The position numbers were made by a program, and so were the translations under genes. A model generated the notes under the pieces. That model saw only the letters and a list, made by a program, of their open reading frames with translations, was not told the DNA's origin and made no database searches. Shown here piece by piece: positions 57,057 to 64,000 of a stretch of 64,000 nucleotides of DNA; within the stretch, counting starts at the first letter, position 1, and every line of letters begins with the position of its first letter. The stretch is from Nocardioides marmoribigeumensis (GTDB lineage Bacteria; Actinomycetota; Actinomycetes; Propionibacteriales; Nocardioidaceae): the NCBI RefSeq assembly GCF_031458325.1, contig NZ_JAVDYG010000001.1, positions 3,348,001 through 3,412,000 on the forward strand, read 5' to 3'.

Positions 57057-57395
57057 CTACTCGAGCAGAGTCGCCGAGCCCCGGTAGTAATCGTCGGAGT
57101 CCAACCGCACGTCACAGGTCCAGTCCGCTCGGATGTTGGCACCGAAGCCGTTCTCCGCGTCTACGTAGCCAGTGACTGTCCAGGGTCCGGAGCCGCTGAC
57201 CTCGACGTCGCCGAAGTCGGCTGTCGATGGTGACTTGAGCTGATCCTCAACCCAGTCCTTGCAAGCGGATTCCGCGCCATACGAGTCCCCAGAGCCGCCA
57301 CCACTGTCGTCACCGCCGCTGCACATGCTTGACAGGCCGCCTACGACCAGCACGACAGCCACCAGACCAAGACATCCACTCGACCCTTCGGCCAT
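57057..57395 (-). CDS. small secreted or membrane-anchored hypothetical protein
   Basis: A 112-residue protein with one N-terminal hydrophobic helix (GCLGLVAVVLVVGGLSSMC), a Gly/Ser/Asp linker, and a compact domain with CKDWVEDQLKSPSTADFGDV and GYVDAENGFGANIRADWTC. The two cysteines could form a disulphide outside the cell. Domains of this pattern (a cysteine, then KSPSTA, then VDAxNxFGA) occur in many small actinobacterial proteins of unknown role. ATG 57395. Confidence 0.6.
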   Translation of the reverse strand: MAEGSSGCLGLVAVVLVVGGLSSMCSGGDDSGGGSGDSYGAESACKDWVEDQLKSPSTADFGDVEVSGSGPWTVTGYVDAENGFGANIRADWTCDVRLDSDDYYRGSATLLE

Positions 57396-57543
57396 AAGTT
57401 CTCCCCCGAGATTCAGCTGATACCGCGGCTATCAATATCAGCGAATGTCCCGCACCGGACTTGAAGCGGACGGCGGGGTGCCGAATGGCGACTAAAGGCC
57501 CCCTGGGAGTGGACCTATCGCCCAGTGCGGCGACGACCACGCC

Positions 57544-58134
57544 CTACGGCAGCCATTCCCAACGGTACGAGCCGTCGCGCGAGAACGTGAGCTCGACAGC
57601 TGCGGTGCCTTGCTTGTCGCGGGCGTAGCAGATGGTGGTGTCGCCGTCGCGGCGGACGTCGTCCACGTCCGGGCAGGAAACCCTGACCCGCCCCCCGCCC
57701 TCCTCGCGAATCGCAGTCGCGAGACCACTCTCGATGGCCCAATCGAACACCTCAAGCTGCCTCACGTAGGCATTCCCAATGGCGGCGAGCGCGACGACCG
57801 AGACAAGCCAAGCGACCGGGATCAAAGGTGTCCCTCGCAGCTTGATGGTGCGGAGAAGCAGGTACGCCGGCGACACCAGCAAAAGGCTGGCCGGGAAGAT
57901 GATGGAGCCGGAGCGGGGCTCACCCCAGAAGGTGCGCCAGTCAAGGAAGCCCAGCACGAGCATCGCGATCCCGACGGGTGGCCCTATGGTCTCCCACTCG
58001 GGGTCGGCGGCACTCATGGCGTACAGGAGCCCACCAAGCGGCGTCAGCGCTGCCAGCCAGCCCCAAATGTCCTGAGACGTGTCCCGGTTCGCTCGCGCCA
58101 CAGCAGGCGCGGGCTTAGGCTCCGCGTGTACCAC
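57544..58134 (-). CDS. hypothetical membrane protein, probably 5'-truncated by the IS element
   Basis: Called as 196 residues from GTG 58134: four hydrophobic segments (for example WGWLAALTPLGGLLYAM and VAWLVSVVALAAIGNAYV) and an external C-terminal domain with GRVRVSCPDVDDVRRDGDTT, similar to DUF4333-type domains. The frame remains open upstream through a run of prolines right up to the IS edge at 58210, so the original protein started further out, perhaps with a DUF2510-type N-terminal module as is common before such Pro linkers. The insertion probably removed its start and promoter. Confidence 0.55.
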   Translation of the reverse strand: MVHAEPKPAPAVARANRDTSQDIWGWLAALTPLGGLLYAMSAADPEWETIGPPVGIAMLVLGFLDWRTFWGEPRSGSIIFPASLLLVSPAYLLLRTIKLRGTPLIPVAWLVSVVALAAIGNAYVRQLEVFDWAIESGLATAIREEGGGRVRVSCPDVDDVRRDGDTTICYARDKQGTAAVELTFSRDGSYRWEWLP

Positions 58135-58280
58135 CGGCGGTGGGGGCGGAGGTGGGGGTGGAGCTGGCGGGGTCGGGACGGCCCTCTTGCGTGGCCGGAT
58201 GGTCGGATAGTGGGTCTGCTGCAGGGGTCGGTGACATCTGATCTGTGGTGCCGAGAGGTGCCGCTGGAAGGATGTGCACC

Positions 58281-58574
58281 ATGCCCAAGCCCTATCCCCA
58301 GGAGTTCCGCGACGATGTCGTGCGCGTGGCCCGCAACCGGGAGCCAGGTCAGCATCTGAAGCAGATCGCGGCCGACTTCGGGATCAGCGAGTCGTGCCTG
58401 ACGAACTGGATGGCCAAGGCCGATGTCGAGGACGGCACCAAGCCCGGGGTGACCGCGGCCGAGAACGCCGAGCTGCGTGAGGCCAGGAAGCGGATCCGGC
58501 TGCTGGAGCAGGAGAACGAGGTCCTGCGTCGTGCGGCGGCGTATCTCTCGCAGGCGAACCTGCCGGGAAAGTGA
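58281..58574 (+). CDS. IS3-family transposase OrfA
   Basis: A 97-residue protein: helix-turn-helix (HLKQIAADFGISESCLTNWM) that binds the terminal repeats and a C-terminal leucine-zipper-like helix (ARKRIRLLEQENEVLRRAAA). It ends at TGA 58572-58574, directly after the heptamer GGGAAAG (58565-58571), which is in the phase required for -1 ribosomal frameshifting (codons GGA AAG). Confidence 0.9.
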   Translation: MPKPYPQEFRDDVVRVARNREPGQHLKQIAADFGISESCLTNWMAKADVEDGTKPGVTAAENAELREARKRIRLLEQENEVLRRAAAYLSQANLPGK

Positions 58575-59458
58575 TGTACCCGCTCGTCCGCGAGCTGGCC
58601 GAGGACGGGATCCCCGTCACGGTGACGTGCCGGGTGCTGAAGATCGCTCGCCAGCCCTACTACCGCTGGCTGGCGGGCCCGGTCACCGAACGCGACCTGG
58701 TCGAGGCGCACCGGGCCAATGCCCTGTTCGACGCCCATCGCGACGACCCGGAGTTCGGCTACCGGTTCCTGCTCGACGAAGCCGTCGAGGCCGGTCAGGA
58801 CATGGCCAGCAGGACTGCGTGGCGGATCTGCTCGAGCAACGGCTGGTGGAGCGCGTTCGGCAAGCCCAAGCGCGGCAAGAACGGCCGGACGGGGCCGCCG
58901 GTGCACGACGACCTGGTGGAACGCGACTTCACCGCTGAGGTCCCCAATGAGCTGTGGCTGACCGACATCACCGAGCACCGCACCGCCGAGGGCAAGCTCT
59001 ACCTCTGCGCGATCAAGGACGTCTTCTCCAACCGGATCGTGGGCTACTCCATCGACTCGCGGATGAAGTCACGCCTGGCCGTCGCTGCCCTGGACTCAGC
59101 GGTCGCCCGACGCGCCGCCGAGGGCTACTCGGCGGCGGGGTGCATCGTTCACTCGGACCGCGGGTCGCAATTTCGCAGCCGGAAATTCGTCCATGCCCTG
59201 AACCGGTACGGCTTGGTCGGATCGATGGGCAGGGTGGGCGCGGCTGGCGACAACGCCGCCATGGAGTCGTTCTTCTCGCTGTTGCAGAAGAACGTCCTGG
59301 ACCGACAGAGCTGGGCCACTCGCCAGGACCTGCGGATCGCGATCGTGACCTGGGTCGAGAGGACCTATCACCGTCGTCGCCGACAAGACGCGCTCGGTCG
59401 GTTGACCCCCATTGAGTACGAGACCATCATGACCACGCCAGCCACTCAGGCTGCGTGA
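58571..59458 (+). CDS. IS3-family transposase OrfB (DDE integrase)
   Basis: Up to 295 residues, in the -1 frame relative to OrfA and overlapping it by four bases (GTG 58571, ATG 58574). An HTH_21-like N-terminus (VTCRVLKIARQPYYRWLAG) precedes the catalytic core with first Asp in LTDITEHRTAEGKLYLC, second Asp in IVHSDRGSQF and Glu in GDNAAMESFFSLLQ. Probably made mainly as an OrfAB fusion through the slippery heptamer GGGAAAG. No internal stop, so the element may still be active. Confidence 0.9.
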   Translation: MMYPLVRELAEDGIPVTVTCRVLKIARQPYYRWLAGPVTERDLVEAHRANALFDAHRDDPEFGYRFLLDEAVEAGQDMASRTAWRICSSNGWWSAFGKPKRGKNGRTGPPVHDDLVERDFTAEVPNELWLTDITEHRTAEGKLYLCAIKDVFSNRIVGYSIDSRMKSRLAVAALDSAVARRAAEGYSAAGCIVHSDRGSQFRSRKFVHALNRYGLVGSMGRVGAAGDNAAMESFFSLLQKNVLDRQSWATRQDLRIAIVTWVERTYHRRRRQDALGRLTPIEYETIMTTPATQAA

Positions 59459-59733
59459 CCCAACCTGTCACCCGTCCCTGCAGCAGACCCAGAGACGGTC
59501 GCTGGCTTGTAGCGACGCTCCTCCTGCATCCAGCGCACGAACAACTCGATGTGGACACGCTTGGCCTCCACCGGATCGAGCTGATGCTCCGCACACCACA
59601 TCAGGTACGAGCGGAGGTCGGACTCAGCATGTTGACGGGTCAGTCCCTTGTACTGCGCGAGGTATGCCGCTGCAGCGCGCCAGGTCCGGTCCTGACCGGG
59701 AACGATGAGAGAGGAAATGAGGACTGCATTCAT
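59446..59733 (-). pseudogene. tyrosine recombinase (phage integrase) N-terminal fragment cut by the IS
   Basis: From ATG 59733 the minus strand encodes about 80 residues of a SAM-like core-binding domain (TWRAAAAYLAQYKGLTRQHA and ESDLRSYLMWCAEHQLDPVE, then HIELFVRWMQEERRYKPATV). The frame enters the IS terminal repeat at 59491 and stops at 59446, so the catalytic domain with R-H-R-Y residues is missing. No continuation is found on the other side of the IS. The intact gene was likely the mobility gene of the island. Confidence 0.75.
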
Positions 59734-59807
59734 CTGATGAGTCCCGCACCGCCACCCCCTACAGTCAACCGGCCCGAGTGGCACGGGGCTACGCCATGCA
59801 GTCGCGA

Positions 59808-60946
59808 CTCCGCCCCGACAGCGGCATGGTCGGGCTCCGCCCCGACAGCGGCATGGTCGGGCTCCGCCCCGACAGCGGCATGGTCGGGCTCCGCCCCGAC
59901 AGCGGCATGGTCGGGCTCCGCCCCGACAGCGGCATGGTCGGGCTCCGCCCCGACAGCGGCATGGTCGGGCTCCGCCCCGACAGCGGCATGGTCGGGCTCC
60001 GCCCCGACAGCGGCATGGTCGGGCTCCGCCCCGACAGCGGCATGGTCGGGCTCCGCCCCGACAGCGGCATGGTCGGGCTCCGCCCCGACAGCGGCATGGT
60101 CGGGCTCCGCCCCGACAGCGGCATGGTCGGGCTCCGCCCCGACAGCGGCATGGTCGGGCTCCGCCCCGACAGCGGCATGGTCGGGCTCCGCCCCGACAGC
60201 GGCATGGTCGGGCTCCGCCCCGACAGCGGCATGGTCGGGCTCCGCCCCGACAGCGGCATGGTCGGGCTCCGCCCCGACAGCGGCATGGTCGGGCTCCGCC
60301 CCGACAGCGGCATGGTCGGGCTCCGCCCCGACAGCGGCATGGTCGGGCTCCGCCCCGACAGCGGCATGGTCGGGCTCCGCCCCGACAGCGGCATGGTCGG
60401 GCTCCGCCCCGACAGCGGCATGGTCGGGCTCCGCCCCGACAGCGGCATGGTCGGGCTCCGCCCCGACAGCGGCATGGTCGGGCTCCGCCCCGACAGCGGC
60501 ATGGTCGGGCTCCGCCCCGACAGCGGCATGGTCGGGCTCCGCCCCGACAGCGGCATGGTCGGGCCGGGCTCCGCCCCGACAGCGGCATGGTCGGGCTCCG
60601 CCCCGACAGCGGCATGGTCGGGCTCCGCCCCGACAGCGGCATGGTCGGGCTCCGCCCCGACAGCGGCATGGTCGGGCTCCGCCCCGACAGCGGCATGGTC
60701 GGGCTCCGCCCCGACAGCGGCATGGTCGGGCTCCGCCCCGACAGCGGCATGGTCGGGCTCCGCCCCGACAGCGGCATGGTCGGGCTCCGCCCCGACAGCG
60801 GCATGGTCGGGCTCCGCCCCGACAGCGGCATGGTCGGGCTCCGCCCCGACAGCGGCATGGTCGGGCTCCGCCCCGACAGCGGCATGGTCGGGCTCCGCCC
60901 CGACAGCGGCATGGTCGGGCTCCGCCCCGACAGCGGCATGGTCGCG
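59808..60946. repeat. minisatellite: 42 tandem copies of a 27-bp unit
   Basis: The unit begins CTCCGCCCCGACAGCGGC and ends ATGGTCGGG. 28 perfect copies run 59808-60563, then five extra bases CCGGG (60564-60568), then 14 copies run 60569-60946, the last with one changed base. Because 27 is a multiple of three and the unit lacks stops in every phase, all six frames are open, giving spurious long frames (MVGLRPDSG on plus, PLSGRSPTM on minus). Each unit can form a hairpin GTCGGGC-TCC-GCCCCGAC with one bulged C. No ribosome site or real gene start precedes it, and there are no spacers, so it is neither a CRISPR nor a clear gene. It separates the recombinase fragment from the next island gene; the flanks 59734-59807 and 60947-61106 hold nothing I can name. 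Confidence 0.95.
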
Positions 60947-61106
60947 CGGCTGTCAGCTCGAGGCTAGTTGCCCTGCGAGTCTGATCTCTATTCCATGAGT
61001 CGACGAGGCCGCTCTGCGGCTTGGGCACGAGTGGGCTCGTGGCCCGCTGACCCACCTACGCTTGGCGTCCTCGGTCACGCTCAATCGGACTGTCGAATCG
61101 GACAGG

Positions 61107-61112
61107 TAGCGT
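61107..61112 (+). promoter_or_regulatory. -10 element of island membrane gene
   Basis: TAGCGT, identical to the -10 of glgP and nucS, ends eight bases before GTG 61121. A small inverted repeat CTGTC-N6-GACAG (61090-61105) lies just upstream. Confidence 0.35.
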
Positions 61113-61120
61113 GTCGAACC

Positions 61121-62413
61121 GTGCTTAGTGGAATTCTGCCCGGGCTCAGGCAAGTCAGAGCCCCACTCATTTCTGGCGCCATTTACTTCGTTGTGGTGTG
61201 GGTCGTGATCGACGGCAAAGACCGGCTGTCAGACCTTGGACACTCGACGGGTCTGGAAAGGATCGCAGAGCTTGCGCAGACTGTAGGCCCAGGCGTGACG
61301 CTCGCTGCTGCGGGACTCGCGGCTTACCTGCTCGGAACCTTTCTCGTCATCCGTGACTGGCCTCAGTTCCTCACACTGCAGCACTGGAGACTCCTCCCAT
61401 CGACACTGACGGAGGAAGAGATGGCCAACTGGCGCCGCTTGGACCCACTGCGCCGGTTCTTACGGAATTCCTGGAATGCGGTGGCTGCCATCTGGCGCGG
61501 ATATCGATCAATCGAGATGTCAACGATGGAGTTCACCGAGTGGCGCCGTCGTGAGTACCCGTACAACCATGACCGATTCGATCCCGTTTGGAGTTATGAC
61601 CGCGCGGACGGGCTTGGCACCGAGATGTCGGCCAGGCGAACCCACGAGTGGGCTGGTCGCCTCGACAACTGGGTGTACCGCCAAATGGACAACCTCCACA
61701 GGACCTTCACCTACAAGGACCTAAAGTCCATTGATCCTCCCGACGACTTCTGGGGAGAGGTATATAGCTCGTGGAACGACTTTCGCGACTTCCAGTGGAG
61801 GCGTGCTAACAATGAATGGCAATATCGCGGTGGTGACTGGGAGGGTGGCCTGCGGCTTGAGGACAACGAAACCGTCAGCCTTCCATCACACTATTTTCCG
61901 CTGCGAAGCGATCAGATCCCGCCATGGGCGCCGACCCCTGATGGCTGGGAAAAGAATCCAGAGCACGAGTGGTGGGATTTTGACCGCAACCTCCATGAGG
62001 ACGTTCACCACATCGTTCTGCGCGAAGCCTTTCTGGCAAACCTAAGCGAAGAGCGGCAGCGTCTCGTTGCGAAACTCAAGGCGGATGGCGGGGTGCACTT
62101 CGGCGAGTATGATCGAGCCAAGGCTGAAGCCGAGTTGCGCTATTCAGCCGCGCCGCCTCTACTTCTACTAATCGTCGTGTTGGCGGTGCTGTGGTCGCCA
62201 GTAGTTCTGGTGGGTGTCGTGCTCCCGCTACTAATGATCAAACAAGGTTTAAGTATCGAGCTCAGTGGTGTCGTCGATTTATACATGGCGCTCCAGTACG
62301 GCGGAGTCAAGTCGCCGACGATGGCCTTGCTTTACGAATGTCGGGCACGTTCACGCCCTCCCCAAACGGAGAACAGCGACCTTGCGGCGAGCGAAGTCAA
62401 CCAATCGGTTTGA
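61121..62413 (+). CDS. hypothetical membrane protein of accessory island
   Basis: About 430 residues from GTG 61121, selected for its position after TAGCGT and directly before the first helix. Two N-terminal hydrophobic segments (LISGAIYFVVVWVVIDG and GVTLAAAGLAAYLLGTFLVI), a large Trp/Arg/Asp-rich cytoplasmic domain (residues about 90-370), and a C-terminal hydrophobic hairpin (PPLLLLIVVLAVLWSPVVLV). No family recognised. The coding sequence has many A/T-ending codons, unlike all core genes in the window, which is a sign of recent transfer. Last gene inside the right 26-bp repeat. Confidence 0.6.
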   Translation: MLSGILPGLRQVRAPLISGAIYFVVVWVVIDGKDRLSDLGHSTGLERIAELAQTVGPGVTLAAAGLAAYLLGTFLVIRDWPQFLTLQHWRLLPSTLTEEEMANWRRLDPLRRFLRNSWNAVAAIWRGYRSIEMSTMEFTEWRRREYPYNHDRFDPVWSYDRADGLGTEMSARRTHEWAGRLDNWVYRQMDNLHRTFTYKDLKSIDPPDDFWGEVYSSWNDFRDFQWRRANNEWQYRGGDWEGGLRLEDNETVSLPSHYFPLRSDQIPPWAPTPDGWEKNPEHEWWDFDRNLHEDVHHIVLREAFLANLSEERQRLVAKLKADGGVHFGEYDRAKAEAELRYSAAPPLLLLIVVLAVLWSPVVLVGVVLPLLMIKQGLSIELSGVVDLYMALQYGGVKSPTMALLYECRARSRPPQTENSDLAASEVNQSV

Positions 62414-62466
62414 CGACTTCTGCGCCCAACTCCTGTCGTGCTATGAGTCGAGCGTGTCCCGATGCC

Positions 62467-62492
62467 CGACCATCGGCAGAGTAGGGCACCTC
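62467..62492 (-). repeat. right copy of 26-bp island inverted repeat
   Basis: Reverse complement of 54579-54604 with one difference. It lies in the 158-base gap after the membrane gene and reads inward, so the pair delimits 54579-62492 (7914 bp). No flanking direct duplication is seen. Confidence 0.6.
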
Positions 62493-62571
62493 AGGGCGGC
62501 ATCGGACCGACCCACAGTGGGCGGAATGCCGCTCGTTACAGGATCGGTGGCGCTTACGACTTCCGCAGGAC

Positions 62572-64000
62572 TCAGCGGCGGAGGTTGATCTCGACAGACA
62601 GAGGCTGGTCAGGGAAGTAGAGCTCGACCTGCTCGCCGGCCCCGAGCATCTGCCGAGCCTCATCGGGGTCGATGCGTCGTGACCCGCGGTGGTCGACCAG
62701 GAATGCCAGGCCGTGAGGGGTGAGCCAGACGTAGCGGCCGTGGCCGCACTGCCGGGAAGTGAAGCCCGCACGAGTCTTCCAGCGGTGGTGTCGCCGACCG
62801 AGTGGGCCGGAGTTGTGGGTGCCTGTCTGGGGCGGGTGGTCCGGTGGTGCCCCCGGTCTGTAGGGGGTGGGATGGTCGTAGTCCACGCCCCGGCCGGTGG
62901 AAGAGGCGTAGGGCCAGTAGTCACCGCCGGTGATCAGGTGCACCCGCTCCTTGATCGACTCCGGGTGCTCGTAGGCGGTGGTGCGGACCCGGTCGGAGAG
63001 GTCGATGACCGGTTGGACCACCACGTTGTGCCGAGCCAGGAGGACCTGGAGCTCGGAGAGTGTCATGGCGCCGAGGCCCTCGACCCGGGCGACCCCCTCC
63101 TCGCCGAGCAGGACGGCTTCGTGGAGGTGGACGTAGAGCTTTGCCTGAGGGGCGATTCGTGCGGCGATCGCCGGGTCACGCAGCAGGTCCAGCACGTCGG
63201 CCGGGATCGCGAGGGCGCGGGCGATCGCGTCGGGATCGGTGTTGGGGTCGGTGGTCGGGTCCACGCCGCGGAGCAGGAGCTCGAACAGCTGCCCGAGGCG
63301 ACCGAAGTAGCCCATCGCCATCGATCGCCGCTCATCGAGCGTGGCGTCGGGGTGGGAGGTCAGGAGGGCCTCGGCCACCCGCTCGAGGACCGCGTCGATG
63401 CCGGGCCCGTCGGCGGCGTCGATCCGCGCCACGACCATCCGGGTCCCGTCGTCCTCGGTCTGCCCGACCGCGGCGAAGCCGCGCTGCTTGGCCTCCGCGA
63501 CCTCGTCCTCGTGGGTGCCGGTGTCGGCCTCGATGATCTTGGCGTCCGCCACGTCGAGGATGCGCTTGATCGACTCGGTCGCGATCATCCGGGCCACAGC
63601 CTGGTCGACGATCCACATCCGGTCCGCCGGGACCCTGCGAGAACGGGAGGCGACCGTGCGGGCCACCCACACCTCGGCATCGCCGGCCAGGCAGACCGCC
63701 CACGTGAGCGGCATCCGGTGGACCAGGTCGAGCACGTCGGCCATCGCGGACCGAGTGGCGTTGACGTGCTCCTCGCGAGCCAGCGCGATCTCGCCCAGAC
63801 AGAAGTCCTGGACCCCGGGGGTGCCTTCACCGCCGAGCTGACGCAGGACCTTGCCGATCGCGCGCGCGTGCTCGCGGCCACGAGCGTCGAGACCGTCCAG
63901 CGGGTCCGCGCCGTGCATCGCCACCCACTGCTCCAGGACCCGCAGCTCCTGGACCTCCAGGAGCCGCCGCGTCCGGAGCGTGCTCGTCGCTGCGTCGAGC
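62572..64000 (-). CDS. DUF222 / HNH endonuclease-like (13E12 repeat family) protein, 5' end outside window
   Basis: The frame is open to the window edge, giving at least 475 residues; the visible start codons near 63924 are internal. DUF222 patterns: VLEQWVAMHGADP, then REHARAIGKVLRQLGGEGTP, LGEIALAREEHVNATRSAMAD and IDAADGPGIDAVLERVAEAL. The C-terminal part is HNH-like with VDYDHPTPYRP and NSGPLGRRHHRWKT, where Asp-His and the final His-Lys are present, though the usual cysteine pair is missing. This family is multicopy in many actinomycetes and behaves as a selfish or recombination-prone gene. Its role is not established. Confidence 0.75.
   Translation of the reverse strand, partial: LDAATSTLRTRRLLEVQELRVLEQWVAMHGADPLDGLDARGREHARAIGKVLRQLGGEGTPGVQDFCLGEIALAREEHVNATRSAMADVLDLVHRMPLTWAVCLAGDAEVWVARTVASRSRRVPADRMWIVDQAVARMIATESIKRILDVADAKIIEADTGTHEDEVAEAKQRGFAAVGQTEDDGTRMVVARIDAADGPGIDAVLERVAEALLTSHPDATLDERRSMAMGYFGRLGQLFELLLRGVDPTTDPNTDPDAIARALAIPADVLDLLRDPAIAARIAPQAKLYVHLHEAVLLGEEGVARVEGLGAMTLSELQVLLARHNVVVQPVIDLSDRVRTTAYEHPESIKERVHLITGGDYWPYASSTGRGVDYDHPTPYRPGAPPDHPPQTGTHNSGPLGRRHHRWKTRAGFTSRQCGHGRYVWLTPHGLAFLVDHRGSRRIDPDEARQMLGAGEQVELYFPDQPLSVEINLRR

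Larger units (their letters stand above)
58211..59491 (+). mobile_element. IS3-family insertion sequence, 1281 bp
   Basis: Terminal inverted repeats of 26 bp, 58211-58236 (TGGGTCTGCTGCAGGG at the outer end) and 59466-59491, agree at 23 of 26 positions and end in TG/CA. They enclose two overlapping frames typical of IS3: OrfA (helix-turn-helix, leucine zipper) and OrfB (DDE integrase). No target duplication is visible (TAG on the left, GAG on the right), so one flank has been rearranged since insertion. It interrupts the N-terminal part of a tyrosine recombinase gene on the right side. Confidence 0.92.

Noticed and set aside
58207-59494. Target-site duplication of the IS
   Set aside because: The bases flanking the repeats (TAG left, GAG right; longer windows also differ) do not match.
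59808-60946. CRISPR array
   Set aside because: Units are directly adjacent and identical; there are no variable spacers, leader or cas genes.
59446-60998. Long repeat proteins on both strands across the array
   Set aside because: All six frames are open only because a stop-free 27-bp unit is repeated; none has a ribosome site or a credible N-terminus, and they exclude each other.
54470-62600. tRNA or direct-repeat att sites for the island
   Set aside because: No tRNA-like cloverleaf or 3'-end tRNA fragment and no direct repeat flanking the island was found by eye; only the inverted 26-mer.
62397-62924. Minus-strand small gene next to the DUF222 gene
   Set aside because: It is in another frame within the DUF222 3' end, low-complexity, and without a ribosome site.

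Overview
The window is very GC-rich chromosome (roughly 70 percent by eye) with GTG and TTG starts, 1- to 4-base start/stop overlaps and few T runs. GlgE/TreS/maltokinase, NucS, a DivIVA/Scy-like coiled-coil protein, crotonyl-CoA carboxylase/reductase and a HemD with a C-terminal winged helix point to an actinomycete. A Nocardioides-like member of the Nocardioidaceae is my best guess, inferred from gene style and not from a marker gene.

1-20.7 kb is a CoA-metabolism block. It holds most of an ethylmalonyl-CoA pathway: ethylmalonyl-CoA mutase (cut by the window start), 3-hydroxybutyryl-CoA dehydrogenase, crotonyl-CoA carboxylase/reductase, methylmalonyl/ethylmalonyl-CoA epimerase, acetyl-CoA acetyltransferase and the mutase chaperone MeaB. 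Thiolase, dehydrogenase and Ccr make ethylmalonyl-CoA from two acetyl-CoA; epimerase and mutase (protected by MeaB) carry it on. The dehydrogenase, ccr and thiolase genes each have a variant of one dyad, GTTACC-N4-GGTAAC, in front of them, which suggests one shared regulator. Interspersed are a three-domain SRPBCC-thiolase-crotonase fusion, a D-amino-acid oxidase, a two-helix ion channel, NucS, an AI-2E-type transporter and an FMN glutamate synthase-like protein.

20.7-22.6 kb encodes an H-NOX haem sensor and an overlapping histidine kinase. Right behind it, 22.8-33.6 kb is a tightly coupled nitrate/nitrite assimilation operon: transporter, molybdopterin nitrate reductase, FAD/[2Fe-2S] electron-transfer subunit, NirB, NirD, HemD-winged helix and sirohydrochlorin chelatase (the last two feed sirohaem to NirB), then a DUF2236 protein.

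33.6-40.8 kb holds an SDR, small membrane proteins, MarR, a redox-inactive YbbN-like protein, a membrane/two-component cluster with a DosR-like box upstream, an internally deleted receiver-domain remnant and a GNAT-half/Nudix fusion. 40.8-54.5 kb is the alpha-glucan block: glgE-treS-mak-glgB on the minus strand and glgP on the plus strand, with a large secreted fungalysin (M36) peptidase gene between them. The glgP promoter carries a perfect 14-bp palindrome over its -35.

54.5-62.5 kb is an accessory island of lower GC and mostly unrecognised genes. It is bounded by a 26-bp inverted repeat (54579-54604 and 62467-62492, 25/26 identical), has a paired 20-bp-periodic box array just inside the left end, and contains a 1281-bp IS3-family element that cuts off a tyrosine recombinase, and a minisatellite of 42 near-perfect 27-bp units. 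This island is the strongest candidate for something undescribed. The window ends inside a DUF222/HNH endonuclease-like gene.
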